Below are positions 46,714-58,498 of a DNA stretch of 64,000 nt, in pieces (the stretch's first letter is position 1; every line of letters starts with the position of its first letter). Location: contig WHVD01000202.1 of the NCBI GenBank assembly GCA_015178975.1, positions 62,001-126,000 on the forward strand, written 5' to 3'. The notes beneath the pieces were generated by a model. The model made no database searches, was not told the origin of the DNA, and saw only the letters and a program-made list of their open reading frames with translations. The DNA comes from Hysterangium stoloniferum. Taxonomy: Eukaryota; Basidiomycota; Agaricomycetes; Hysterangiales; Hysterangiaceae. Position numbers and translations under genes: made by a program.

Positions 46714-47750
46714 TCAATGCATGACTAAATAAACTAAAATAAAATAAAATAAACACAAATTTAAACAGAGATAAAAAACAAGAAAAATATTCAGAGTCCT
46801 GACAATGAACAGTGCATGGAGTTCCTTGTACCACTTACATCCAGCTTGTTTTAGACCATATGTATCTGGCCTTGTGAAGCCTGGGGGTTGTTTCATGAAG
46901 ATTGTTTCATCCAAGCTTGCATTAAGATATGCAGTCTTGAAGTTTGCCTGGTGAATGCTCCAACCATTTCAATTTGCAAGTGCATGGATGAGGCAGATTG
47001 TTTTGGGGTTAGTGGTCAGTGTGAATGTCTCATTGAAGTCAATGCCTGGGACATGGGGAAAACCTTGTTCAATGAGTCCTGCCTTGGCTTTGGAGGGATT
47101 GTTTTCAACATCATTTCATCAGGTAGGTCCATCTACTCCCTACTATGTCAGCATCTGGTGGTGGTTTGACTAGGATCCAGGTGTCATTGGTTGTCATGCA
47201 TTCCAGTTCATCCATCATAGCAGGTATCCAAATATCCTTTTGGGGGCCATAGGTGGCTTCCTCAAAGGTGGTGGGGCTACCCAAATGTGATGCTAATATG
47301 GCATATTGGTAGTACTATTGTGTCATTATTTTCCTGCACTATTGCAACTGTCTCTTTTGTGGCCCTCAGGTAGGTGTATGTTTCACAGCTGTAGTCATTG
47401 TAGGTGATGTACCACCTCAGGCAGCACTGATCTTTAACATACTGTATATAAGCTTGTAATTGGTTACCTGAATAGTAACAACTTTCTTCCTGATGATCTG
47501 CATGGCTATGGGTGGGTAGATGTGGCTGAGGTATTGGTGGAGCTGAGTGAGTGTGAGTGCAATGTTGGCACTGGCATATTTGGTGTGGTTGTCAGGCTCT
47601 GCAGTGTGTTGGCATGACCATGCATACTCTTTTTTTCTCAGGAACTTTGAAGATTTTGCTGCCATTTGAGTGCATGAGTCATGTCCCATCTGTTCCAAAC
47701 ATCAGTTTATATGTAGCTGGATTTTTGTGATATGGCTGATGGATATTAGT
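46714..47750 (-). pseudogene. Ty1/copia pol fragment
   Basis: Minus-strand frames contain the copia RT landmarks LDETIFMKQPPGFTRPDTYG and YGLKQAGCKWYKEL (46780-46914). Further upstream is a GAG-pre-integrase-like stretch, LTQLHQYLSHIYPPIAMQII, near 47500-47570 (usual pattern LHrRLGHi). The integrase core between them is missing or unrecognisable. Confidence 0.7.
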
Positions 47751-47782
47751 GGTGTGGGCATGGTTAGTGCATACAGAGTATC

Positions 47783-49079
47783 TGTCACAACTATCACAGT
47801 CACAACATCGTCACAAAAACATCTAAGGTAACATTCAACTCTTCAACTTCGACTTGACCAATGAATTTGACTTGACTCTTATTCAACTTTCTTTGACAAT
47901 ATTGAACATCTTCAACATGTCTCATTTCAATGTCACAAATTATTTCATTATTAAATCATAACATAGTCATAGGTAAACAATGGAAAGTGTTATGACCGGA
48001 AATCCCGCCGGACTCCGGGCATGAACTTATACACACCCACACCCTATACGCACCCATTATCAGTTTACCGGAATTCCTGCCGGACTCCGTACATCAGACT
48101 TGTCCTCGACTTCATTACATTGTGTTTCAGTCACTGGAAAACCCACCGGACTCCGTCTCTGTCTATTTCCGACCTCATCCCGTACATCAGTCACCGGACC
48201 CCGCTCAGAAAACCCATCACCTCTCTAACAGAGCCCCATTCCCGTTTTAGTCAAATGACCTGTCACAATTCAGACTCCACTCCCACTCCATTTCCCATTA
48301 TGGTTTATGATTTGTCACTATTCGGACTCCGCTCCATTCTGTCCCGTTCCTAACACCAATTTGGTGTTTACTTTTCCCGTTTCATGTTTTGCTCGTTTCA
48401 TTTCATCATTACTGGATTCGGTATGACATTCACTCCACGGTCTATTTAAACTGGCAGATGTTGTACATACAATCCAGTCAGAAAATTGGCTTAGATTCCC
48501 CCCAGTAATCTAATACATTTTCCGCTCTAAACTCCTACTTGAATCACACCGCTCACACTAGTCGGAGCCCACGGGCTCCGGCACATCTATCTCTCTCACC
48601 AATCCCAACTCACGACCCACGACCTCTGACCTATGACCCCTCGACCCACGACCCCCACCCAGACTCCCCGGGATTCCCGTCCGTCCATCTGAAATTGGAC
48701 AACACAATCTAGTGAGGGCGCAGCCTATAAGCCAAAGCCAAGTCCTACCGGATATCCTGCAGGTTTCTCTGGAGACCCGCCCTGTACCTATCCTAACAGA
48801 AAGCATAAAAAGGCAATGAAAAGAGTGAAGGACCTCAGTCAGAAAATCTCTCCATTGTATATTAGTTATCTGTATTATTAATCTACCTCTTGATTTTGTC
48901 TTATGTGATCATCAAAACTCTTTGACATTAACATCTGTGAGCCTTCATGACTGGTATTAGCCTCTCACTTCATCAACAGGGTGAATCTATACTTTGTTGA
49001 ATGAGGCTTCTGTATTCAGTTTTGTAGAATAAATTACAATTATTATTCAACTTAATCAAAGGAAACTCAATTCATGTCA
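47783..49079 (+). mobile_element. Family E 5' LTR, split by a family A LTR
   Basis: Probable start TGTCACAACTATCACAG at 47783 and end AATTCATGTCA at 49079; about 480 bp without the insert. The TATA-like CATAAAAA (48804-48811) is 33 bp before AGTCAGAAAAT (48837-48847). The hairpin motif is absent. The family A LTR inserted immediately upstream of this TATA box. The left boundary is inferred from the TG start and was not confirmed by a second copy. Confidence 0.6.
47988..48798 (+). mobile_element. Family A solo LTR, 811 bp
   Basis: TGTTATGACCGGAAATCC to GTACCTATCCTAACA, flanked by GAAAG (47983-47987 and 48799-48803). The hairpin copy at 48715-48743 has GCCA in place of GCTG and so would lose part of its stem. 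Confidence 0.95.
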
Positions 49080-49092
49080 GTATTTTCTGACT
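49080..49092 (+). other. Self-priming primer-binding site of the family E element
   Basis: After the LTR-terminal CA comes GT, then ATTTTCTGACT (49082-49092), the exact complement of AGTCAGAAAAT at 48837-48847. The geometry is the same as in families A and B. Confidence 0.75.
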
Positions 49093-49103
49093 ATCAACTG
49101 TTG

Positions 49104-49740
49104 ATGAAGCCCAGGATGCGATCCGAGACCACCAAAACATCAAGCACCACAGCACTTCAATCCATGGCTCCCATTCCTTTGCCAAGAGCTATTCAGCCAT
49201 TGTGAATTCCAGTATCTCCATTGACCAAAACTCGAAGAGCTATGATGTCTACAATTCAAGAACCCAAAGAAGTTCGAGAGGAGCCAATCTTGCCTATTCA
49301 AGAATCTGAGTCTCCTTTAACACCTTTGCCCAAGTCTCTGCCCCCAGAACCTGTTACTTCTGAGGATGAAACGATGCTTTGGCATTTCAGAGATGTGCTC
49401 AGAAAAGTATTGAAGGAACAGATATCTATGAAGGAGCCTGAAATCACGGTGAATAAGCCTGAAGAGTTTACCGGAGAAGAACCTTTGATGTTAAAGAATT
49501 TCATCACTCAATGCAAAATGGTTTTTTGATCTCATCCACAATCATTCAAATCTGATCAATCAAAAATTACAATGGTAACTTTGTATTTCCAGAAAACAGC
49601 TCAAGAATGGTGGCAACCTTATTTGTTAAATCCCCTGATCCCTGATCCTACTCCATAGCATTTCTCTCTGTTGTCTAGGATGATCTGTCACCTGACTCTA
49701 TTTGGACATCTAGACACTTGGGTTTGCACAATATAGGGAG
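49104..49740 (+). pseudogene. Gag remnant of the family E element
   Basis: The frame starts MKPRMRSETTKTSSTTALQS, 11 bp after the primer site. It continues through an in-frame TGA to TKTRRAMMSTIQEPKEVREE and LMLKNFITQCKMVF. It ends with a capsid-like TMVTLYFQKTAQEWWQPYLL (49570-49625), which resembles the Gag pattern ALSYFkGtAldWfeP. Several stops make it non-functional. Downstream sequence to about 50.3 kb is probably the same element, decayed beyond recognition. Confidence 0.6.
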
Positions 49741-51207
49741 AAATGGATTACCCCAGAGCAATTCTGAGTCCTCAAGAGGCATCACAACCTATCAGTGACC
49801 ACCCTTCTGAATTCATGTCATTTTCCAAAAATCAAACTTTTGTGAGAGGTACTCCTCTGCAGTGCTGAGAATACACTTGCAGAAGTTGCCACTTTTGAAT
49901 GCAGGATTGCAGAACTCCAAAACTTGGGTTTGCCATCATACTCTCACACCTTGAACCTCCATGGATCCCCACTGCCCTGCTGCACATCATGCCACTTTGC
50001 AATGACCATAGCATGTGACCACCTCCCCACACATTACAGAGTGATGTTGTAATGCCCTCCAACCCCTATAATCCTCATATGTGCCCAATGTGCCATCACA
50101 AAACTTTTGTCATGTGCCCCACCCCTACATGCCATTTTTATACATGTGCCCTCAAGGGCTGTCAGCTTTGGTGATTGCTGATCACAGGTTGAAGCCTCCC
50201 TCTCCTGACAGGTGTACTGCCCAACTGTATACTACCCACCATTGGGTCCCAAGATTCTCAGAATTTTGATGCATGTGTAGGATGGCACAAATTTCATTAT
50301 CTTATTACTCCCTTTGGCTCTCAGGCTCAGTAGCAGACTTCTAACCAGTAGCTCTGGAAGGGCAAAATGGTAGGGGTAGTGGTATCCCCCTGATGAGAGC
50401 TTTTGTCAGCTCAAAACCATTACAGTCCATTTCTGCTACTCTACCTTAGCTGACAAAGTTCAATCTTTGGAGACAACTGATCGTGGTGAGTGATAAGGTG
50501 GTCTGCCCAGTGGCACTCTGGTGGATGCTGGTGACCTTGCATTGTCATGGTCACCATGCTATCATACTGAACTATCTATGGGTTTCCCACTGGACCCTAC
50601 TTGTAAGTCCAGAGCTTAACAGGTTGGACCAAAAGAGAACAAGGAAAGGGATGAATGGGTCTAACAAAAGGTATAGGCATAGTTATGTAGATAATTGGAG
50701 GTGGACCTAAACTATAGATAAAGGGAAAGTTAATTGAGTTTGCAAGGGAGGATGGTCACACTTTATTGAATATACAAAATTTTACTGAATAATCCTCATA
50801 TTTTTAAGTGAGACTACTTCCTCTGGCCATGACAACTTATTCTATGAGTTTATATTTAATTACCTGAAATTTCATCTTTAAAATATGCATGCCCTTTTAT
50901 AATACACACAAATGACATAGTTACACAAGATTATTTGGGTTAACCTAGATTATTTGGGTTAAACAAGATTATTTGGGTTATGACTTAATCTTTGGGTTAT
51001 GATGTATTCTCTTGTATACAAACAAACTTTCAAATATATTTCATATAATTTAAATTTAGTAGGTTTAGAGAGTTAACCAGAACTATCTGGGGTACCAATC
51101 CCCATTGTGCAATTTATTCCAAAAGAATAATCTACAGATGATTGTTTGACTAAATTTTGTCAGATATAGGATAAATATTAATATTTTTGCATTCTTCAGA
51201 GTGATAT
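49741..51207. other. Unclassified, AT-rich transposon-derived DNA
   Basis: No coding domain recognised. It contains a short tandem array at 50928-50999, three copies of AGATTATTTGGGTTA with a spacing of about 19 bp plus a partial fourth. Confidence 0.4.
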
Positions 51208-51951
51208 TGTTATGACCATGTCACAACCTGATGGTCCCCGAAGTTATCACCTCATATCGACAATTCAAGTCATCGTTCAAGTCCTCACATCGGAAACCAT
51301 CAGTTTCCCGATGCTGACGTATGCCTTCGTGGTGATCAAACTCCATTTACGCCCCTATCAAAATATACTCGTACTATCTGGTTAAACTCTGATATGTCCC
51401 CTTTTTTATGATGATACGTTCTACTCTATGTTTCACATACATATGTCTATATATACCTGTAACTCTCGGACTATTCCCTTTTCTTGTAATCCCGCTCTCA
51501 GTTATATCACAGCCTCTGAACTAACTGTAACCTCCCATTTCTAGTTGAGCTTATTTGTCAATATTGTTTTCCACTCTTCTCTTAGTTAGTAATTCCTAGA
51601 TGCCGAATACTTGTATATGAACCCATTGTAGTTGTAGTTGCTAGGCAATCAGAATATCGACTCAGAATACCCTCTTACACCTCTAGAAGTCTCATACTAA
51701 GTACTCCACTATCCACCTTCACGTGCACTCGCCCACTCTCGGTCTCCGACCCCTTGGCCGACACTCAACTTATCCTTCATTTCTGATTAGTAGTTCGGCC
51801 GAGAGGTATTTATTAGGACTAGTTTTTGCCCATCTGAAATTTAAGGACATCTGAGGGATAATTGCAAGGGCGCAGCACATAAGCTAAAGCCAAGTCCTTC
51901 CGATTGGTCCCCATCGGCCTACCGACATTAGTCAGTTTTCAGTTCTTAACA
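51208..51951 (+). mobile_element. Family C solo LTR, 744 bp
   Basis: TGTTATGACCATGTCACAACC to TTTTCAGTTCTTAACA, flanked by GATAT (51203-51207 and 51952-51956). The hairpin motif is at 51867-51898. It is in the opposite orientation to the two other family C copies. Confidence 0.93.
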
Positions 51952-52407
51952 GATATCTAATCAACTAAATTTGATTAAATATTAATTTTACAACAAACAG
52001 TATAAATATATATACTTTAGTGGATAAATAACTTTTAAAGTTTTGGGTTATCCTTTAAGTGAGTGTATTTTTGGAGGGGCCTCAGGCTCTGGAGAATGCA
52101 GATTCTTCTTGAGTGGACTGGCAGGAATCAACAGGAAGTAGAATCACTGAAAAGCCAGGTTCTGGGCAGGATCAGGGAATAAGTCTTAACAGATTTGGGA
52201 GGATAAACAAAGGGACAAAGGGGCAAACTGTTATGAAACTATTTCATTTTATTATTTTAAAAAAGTGATAATAGTCAAAACATGGGGATAACCTTTATTA
52301 TTATTGATCACAGGAACTTGAAAAAAGTTAGAGAGGACAGAAGTGCAGTCATAGCTTGGCCTCCTTCAGGTGGAGCTCTTCCTGCATACAAAGATTCAGC
52401 ATGCTGG
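51952..52407. other. Unclassified spacer
   Basis: AT-rich sequence between the family C and family A LTRs with no recognised gene or repeat. Confidence 0.4.
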
Positions 52408-53244
52408 TGTTACAACTGGAAATCCTGCTGGACTCCAGGCACTAACTTATACACACCCATTATCAGTTTACCGAAATTCCCACTGGACTCTGTACGTCAG
52501 ACTTGTCTATGTTCAACTTCATTACATTGTGTTTCAGTCACCAGAAAACCCACTGGACTTCATCTCTGTTTATGTCTGACCTCATCCTGTGCATCAGTCA
52601 CCGGACCCCACTCAGAAAACACATCATCCCTCTAACAGAGCCCCATTCCTGTTTTAGTCAAATGACCTGTCACAATTCGGACTCCGCTCCCACTCCGTTT
52701 CCTGTTATAGTTTATGATTTGTCACTATTCAGACTCTGCTCCATTCCGTCCCATTCCTAACACCAAATTTGGTGTTTACTATTCCTGTTTTATGTTTTGC
52801 TCATTTCGTTTCATCATTACTGGATTCGGTATGACATTCACTCCACGGTCTATTTAAACTGGCAGATGTTGTACATACAATCCAGTCAGAAAATCGGCTT
52901 AGATTCCACCCCAGTAATCTAATACATTTTCCGCTCTAAACTCCTACTTGAATTACACCACTCACACTAGTCGGAGCCCATGGGCTCCAGCACATCTATC
53001 TCTCTTACCTATCTCGACTCAGGACCTCACGACCCACGACCTCCAACCTATGACCCCTCGACCCATGACCCCCGACCTATGACCCCTCGACCCACGACCC
53101 CCGCCCAGACTCCCTGGGATTCCCATCTGCTTGTCTGAAATTGGACAACACGATCTCGTGAGGGTGCAGCCTACAAGCTGAAGCCAAGTCCTACTGGATA
53201 TTCCGTGGGTTTCTCTGGAGACTCACCATGTACGTACCCTAACA
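52408..53244 (+). mobile_element. Family A 5' LTR with internal sequence attached
   Basis: TGTTACAACTGGAAATCC to GTACGTACCCTAACA. TATTTAAA (52851-52858) lies 33 bp before AGTCAGAAAAT (52884-52894). The hairpin is at 53162-53193. Unlike the other family A copies this one continues into a primer site and gag, so it marks a once complete element whose rest is lost. Confidence 0.9.
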
Positions 53245-53257
53245 GTATTTTCTGACT
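53245..53257 (+). other. Self-priming primer-binding site of the family A element
   Basis: GT followed by ATTTTCTGACT (53247-53257) directly after the LTR-terminal CA. It is complementary over 11 bases to AGTCAGAAAAT at 52884-52894 and at equivalent positions in the other family A LTRs. Confidence 0.78.
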
Positions 53258-53280
53258 AAGACTCGCAGATTGTTTTCATT

Positions 53281-53690
53281 ATGCCACCAAGAAGAAAAGT
53301 GAATGCACAGGCATCATTACCTGGACCGTCAACTCTTCATTCCCCGTTAACTTTGTATACCAGCCAGACACTTGTGAACCAGTCGGAACCCATGGAAGAA
53401 GCCTGTATTGAAGAAGTCCCAGAAAACCAGGATGAATCCGAGCATGAGGATGAATCTGTGGTCCCCAACAAGGGCAAAGGTGTCGAAAATCCTCCATCTA
53501 TTGAATGACCGCACTTGGGGGTCCCTACTTCTGAATTTTTAGCAGGTACTATAGATAAATTTATGACACACCTACTCGAAGAATGAAAGAAAAAGGAACA
53601 AGAACCTCCACAGTCAAAAGTCAATGCTCCGGAACCCTTCACGGATTCCAACCCAAACAAACTCTCTACTTAGTCAAGTATTAGGACTGG
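53281..53690 (+). pseudogene. Gag N-terminus of the family A element
   Basis: Starts MPPRRKVNAQASLPGPSTLH, 24 bp after the primer site. It continues through an acidic segment (EVPENQDESEHEDESVV) and, beyond two in-frame TGA stops, to EQEPPQSKVNAPEPF. The opening resembles the family B gag start (SPLQLYTTQ against SPLTLYTSQ). The sequence is cut off near 53700 by unrelated DNA. Confidence 0.7.
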
Positions 53691-53699
53691 GAAACCCAC

Positions 53700-54194
53700 T
53701 GGGACCTGGAACCCATCCTATGTATGGTTGTATACTAGCCAACTCTTAGAGGGTATTTTATATTGTCTCCAGTAATTTTCTCATGTTTTCTAGAGTGCTA
53801 TTCCACCCTCTAGGAATATTCTAAAGTAGAGTATATAATTAGTGCCTGTAAGCTGTCATTCTATTTTTAGACACCCCATGTTTTGGAATACAGTACTTAG
53901 CAAAGATGCCTCCCATATCCTTTTCTCTTTGGATATCCCTCTGTTACATAGGTGAGTAGTTTTCTATCCTGTATATATTAGCTTCCTAATAGACCTTTGG
54001 ATATCCCTCTGCTATGTTAAAATAAAATATAGAAGCTCCAAATGAACTAAAAGAGCAGTATATAAATTTCATTTGTGCGTTTCTCTTGTAGTAAAATTAG
54101 GCAAATGAATGAGTAGATACATGAACACTAGGCTACTTATATATGTCTGCTAAATAATAGAATACTAAATGGGCACCCCAAAACTTGGTTTACT
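53700..54194. other. Unclassified transposon-like DNA
   Basis: Contains two copies of TTTGGATATCCCTCTG (about 53930 and 53996). No coding domain or LTR boundary was found. Confidence 0.35.
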
Positions 54195-54790
54195 ATAGAT
54201 TACCCCTCTAGTTATTCCATTCCATCTCCATTTCAATGCTCTCCCTTCATCTGTTCTATGTGTAAACACTATTTGCCACTTCATACCCTTTAGAATACTT
54301 TTGTTACATCCCATTTAGTTTTAGTTTGATCCTTGCTCCTTTCCATGTTTTCCTTGACCTGTCACTACTTCCACTTCCTTGATTGGACCTCCAACTCTCC
54401 ATTATACCTTTGTGTAAAGTTCCTACTATGTATGCTACAGTTCTTTAGTTTGAAACTCAATTTAGATTACCCCCTCTCTAGTGTTTAATTCACTCTACTA
54501 TCCTCCTATTATCATTGAAGGTGTCATTGGCCAGCCATGACTCTTACCCCCTTCAACCCTTAATATTTTGTCCCCACTCAATTGAGCTAAGTGTTGTCTT
54601 TAGTCTCCATTGTACCATCCACTCAGTTTGAAATACCAGAGCACCTTAACAGTTCTTGTGAGGTCATAACACATACATTGAAGCCAAGCTCCACCTTGTC
54701 TTATAGAATTGGACCTCCTGATTAGTATGATTCACCATTTTCAGACCTCCAAAAACATCCCCTTTTACCCCCTTTGCTTAGATCTTAACA
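54195..54790 (+). mobile_element. Family D LTR fragment
   Basis: The reverse complement of the family D copies. It enters near CTAGTTATTCCATTCCATC and ends CCCTTTGCTTAGATCTTAACA. The left part is missing, so no target duplication can be checked. A decayed hairpin motif lies at about 54661-54692. Confidence 0.65.
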
Positions 54791-55050
54791 AGACCCAGTT
54801 CTTAATACTTCAGTGCAGTTCAGGGGGTTCACTTCAGTTCACCAGAGAGTCCTTACTAGCCTAATGCTCTGGAAAGCAGCTGTTAAGACCTGTGCCCAGA
54901 CTCTGCTCAGGATCCAACTCTTTCTTACTGTACCATCTTCTCCCATTTTGACTCTAGTCACTTTCCCAAGTCATTTTCCACTTCACTTTAGAATCCATGG
55001 CTCCTCCAAGAATATGCTCATTTCTCTTACTCTGTCTCAGAATCTGAGGT

Positions 55051-55184
55051 CCCTCCAAAAATTTGCTTGTCACCAGTATTTCCTTTTAGGACAATCCTTG
55101 TCTCCCAAATAGGACTTCCCTCCAAAAATTTGCTTGTCACCAGTATTTCCTTTTAGGACAATCCTTGTTTCCCAAATAGGACTT
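55051..55184. repeat. 67 bp tandem duplication
   Basis: CCCTCCAAAAATTTGCTTG starts at 55051 and again at 55118. The two units differ at a single position by eye, and a third partial unit begins after 55184. Confidence 0.85.
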
Positions 55185-55269
55185 TCCTCTAATAATCCTT
55201 TATCTTTAGTTTAGGACCTCTGACTACCTGATTTCACTGTACCTCACTACTAGACCCATTTATCTATGT

Positions 55270-55565
55270 CTTTGTTCTTGCTTTTAGTCTATCTTTTGTC
55301 TCCCAATTTGTAGAAGCAACACCTGCTCTTAATATAAATACTATGATGTAAAGTAGCTACACTTTGGTTTGAATATCAACTTTGAATCTAGTTTCATTCT
55401 CAGTCTACTCTAGTTTTGGTCCTCACCCTCTTGTCTGAAAACATGCTAAGCCTTTGCCTGCCTGACATTAGGACACTGTCAGTTTTACCAGGGTGTGGCA
55501 TATAAGCTGAAGCCATAGTCCTATCCATCCTTGGCACACCAGTGACTTTCCTGTTACTTCATTTT
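55270..55565 (+). mobile_element. Family G LTR fragment
   Basis: Shares an ordered set of blocks with 62748-63040: CTTTTAGTCTA, TTTTGTCTCCCAATTTGTAG, TTTCATTCTCAGTCTACTCT, CACCCTCTTGTC and the hairpin (55489-55523). No clear ends. Confidence 0.6.
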
Positions 55566-55803
55566 GTGGCCTGTTCATGCAAGTAGTACAGATTAGGCGG
55601 TCTCTGGTTAATATATAACTCTACCAGCCGCTGTAGAAGTCGACAAGAGTAGTGATTCGACGATTGCCCTTCCATCACTGTATATCACGATACTTATCAA
55701 GGTAAGGGTGTTTCAGACCTCCATGAAGCTGTCCATAACAATAGCTATTATCCACACAAAGGTAAATTATTTAAATCCGAAAATATCGAAAAATCCGGAT
55801 GAT

Positions 55804-58285
55804 TCAACAATCAGGATCAAGCATGCAAACGATCATTGCTTGCAAGACTAATGGCCAATATACTACGCAAACGAAAGGCGCGAACCAGGTACCCAAGACC
55901 TGCCAGTCCCATATTGAGTGAGATATCGGCCGGCTGAATAGAATCCACCACAACGGGAACAATATAGCGTAGTATGCCAAAGCTTTTGCTGTCTTGTTTG
56001 GAAGACCCCTTGTAGGCGATGCCAATGAGAGTGGCACGCCCAGAAGAACGGCCAGGGCCGCTGCGAGTGAGAAGTTTAGGACTGATGTAATCGAAATAAC
56101 TGTGGATGCAAGGCAGAGGTTGAAAGCTTTTAGGAGGGTATGAAGAGGTGCAGGCAATGATTCGACCTTGATGGGCTTTGTATCAGGTGATGTAAGAAGT
56201 GCTGAAAGGCTACTAAAGACAACGAGGGAGAAGGGTATCAGCGGGAGATATGACGTATTACTCTGAAATTGGTAATTTAATATTGGTAGATCATTATGAC
56301 TCGGAACTTACCGTCGGCAGTGTGATAAACCATGTATTCGTCGCAAGCAGGAATGTGAAACCTCCAATTACATGTGTGACAAGCATTATAATAAGGGGAA
56401 GGAGTGCATTTCTGTGTCGTGTCTTCCATTTCACAGTTGTAGGTGCTGCGTTCTTTTCTTGGGACTTCTCGTCAACAGCAGGACGCTGCTCAACCCAACC
56501 AGCGTCTACCCAGATCTGCAAACCGCCGAAAATCATGGCAACACTAACTATGACAGCACTGGGGAGGTATTCGCCAATCTTTAGGAACGTTCCAGATCCT
56601 GTGAGGAGATAGAAGAAGAAAGAAGCGTGGAGGCGTTCTAACAAATTGTTCATAGTTCGGAGAGATGATTCAATGATACTAACAGATCTAAATGAGTCAG
56701 CCATATTCAGTAAATTGCAAGTTTATCGTACCGTCCGATGGCGTGGAAACCATGGGGTCCTGCGGCTGGAACTGCAAATAAAGTAATGGCATCTATCCGA
56801 TAGCTAAAATAAAATTGATAAGAATAGTAGTATGTCGAATAAACTACTAACCAATTGAACAATCCGTGTATTCCACTTGCTCTACCAAAAGTCTGGTATC
56901 CGACATGCTTAACTAGGTTGCGAGCACGAATGAAATAATCCCGAAACTCCTTCTGGTTCCATAATGATTGCGGTAGCCATTTGGGCAAGATATCTTTGAT
57001 CTGTTCATCGAGATGGTCGTATAGGACAACTGGTACGTTGGCCGTATAAGTCGAGATATAGTTAACGCTATTCATCAAATCTTGATTTGGCAGACGGCCA
57101 TTGAGGCCCTCTAAGCGGGTTATAAGTAGGGAAATCATTTAAAATGTGACGATAAAACAACCATAGAAAACGCCTAAGTGAGAGAACGAGTGGCCTGGGT
57201 AATCAATGGTCAAGGCGGTCCAGATGACACCAGAGCGAAGACGTAGTGGCTCCATATCTAGGCCTATATCACCATTAGTAGAATTAGCAATAAGCAGGAA
57301 ATATACACGATATACATACTTGACTGGTCTAGACCGTGATATGCTCCCAGCCACGCTTGCATACCGTCCATGTAGCCATCACTAATGATGAAGACGATAT
57401 CCTTCGCCCAGAGAGAATATTCTAACCCATAATTATGTAGTAGAAACACCCCGTAATCCAAAGGACCTTACTTTTCAGAAAAGAAACTAGAGATAACACA
57501 GTTGCAATACCCCTTAGGTTCGGCTGCCCATTCAAGCTTGTCCATGAAGCCGCGATTACAATAGCTTCTGTCCCGGAAGTTCTCGGGGCAGACAATACGG
57601 CATAAGTGTTTACGCCACTTAAAGGCTACAAGGAAATAAGTACATTAGCAAATTGTTGCTGTACTTTCAACTGAAAGACAGACCGAATTTCCTGTTTGAA
57701 ACGCGTATGCCTGAGTTGTTGCGGTAACGCCCAGGGCGTTGAATGTGGATTTAACATATGCGGCTTTTCTGAAATATTGAAATTGAGCATGTATGTTGAC
57801 GCGTAGTAGTGTCCTAGCTCACTCGGCACTAGACGCATTACGATCCCGTAGTTGTTCTAACTGGCCCAAATATACGTCCGCTGAATGGACGTCACCCCAT
57901 GACCAGTACGTCGCTACCTTTGATAACAGTTATATCATAAAACATGCATCAATTGCCTTAGACACCAATGTAGCTTACTTGTCCTGGTTGTAATGCATTC
58001 TCATCAATATAAGTCTGATTTCCAAAGAGAGATGACGGAAGTAGCAGCATCCATGTATACCCAACAATATAGAGTAACATTCTCTAAAAGTGTAAATACC
58101 AGTGACGGATTATTGACCAGTGGATTTGCTTACCGTATCGTAGGCATGGAACGATAAATTTTGTCAACTGCTGCTCCGCGCCGACGATACTTTTTTGCAA
58201 CAGACGCATTATCTATATTTTCTCCTTTTTCACCATTCTGTGGTCGCCATCGCAGACGAGCAAGGATTTGAGCTAACAAAGGCAT
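55804..58285 (-). CDS. GAA1: GPI transamidase subunit GAA1
   Basis: Eleven exons on the minus strand: 58285-58134, 58081-57979, 57917-57823, 57768-57684, 57625-57472, 57421-57320, 57263-57162, 57110-56852, 56803-56732, 56687-56312 and 56262-55804. Phases agree, giving 652 residues. After a basic start comes a signal-anchor helix (MLLYIVGYTWMLLLPSSLFG). The lumenal domain has IDENALQPGQVATYWSWGDV, VNTYAVLSAPRTSGTEAIVI, FIISDGYMDGMQAWLGAYHG, VIWTALTIDYPGHSFSHLGV, EGLNGRLPNQDLMNSVNYIS and AITLFAVPAAGPHGFHAIGR. Several membrane helices end the protein. GAA1 brings substrate protein and GPI lipid together in the ER transamidase. All landmarks are intact, so the gene is presumably functional despite lying between transposon blocks. 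Confidence 0.9.
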
Positions 58286-58356
58286 GGAGTTGTGGCAATG
58301 CTTAGAGCAGCCTGAAATAGATCTGAGAGTGTGACCGTCACACTAGATTGTGAGCG

Positions 58357-58483
58357 TTTTTTTTTTTTTTTTTTTTTGATATATTTGTATCCCGCTTCAA
58401 GTAACAAGGACTAACTGCGGCCAGGGGCATGGTGTCCCCACTAAACTATGCTACGGAATTATGAAGTGCCGAGTGAGCTACAT
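58357..58483 (-). mobile_element. tRNA-derived SINE-like retroposon in the GAA1 upstream region
   Basis: On the minus strand the body (58480-58378) begins TGTAGCTCACTCGGCAC and contains GTAGCATAGTTTAGTGG, both like RNA polymerase III A boxes. It ends in a 21 bp A tract (T run at 58357-58377). The unit is flanked by the direct repeat TAGATTGTGAGCG(TT), at 58344-58358 and 58484-58498. Poly(A) plus a 13-15 bp target duplication is diagnostic of LINE-type retroposition. It lies about 72 bp upstream of the GAA1 ATG. Confidence 0.75.
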
Positions 58484-58498
58484 TAGATTGTGAGCGTT

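Noticed and set aside
50928..50999. TTTGGGTTA repeats as telomeric sequence
   Set aside because: Only three to four copies with a spacing of about 19 bp and no TTAGGG tandem run; a short local duplication explains them.
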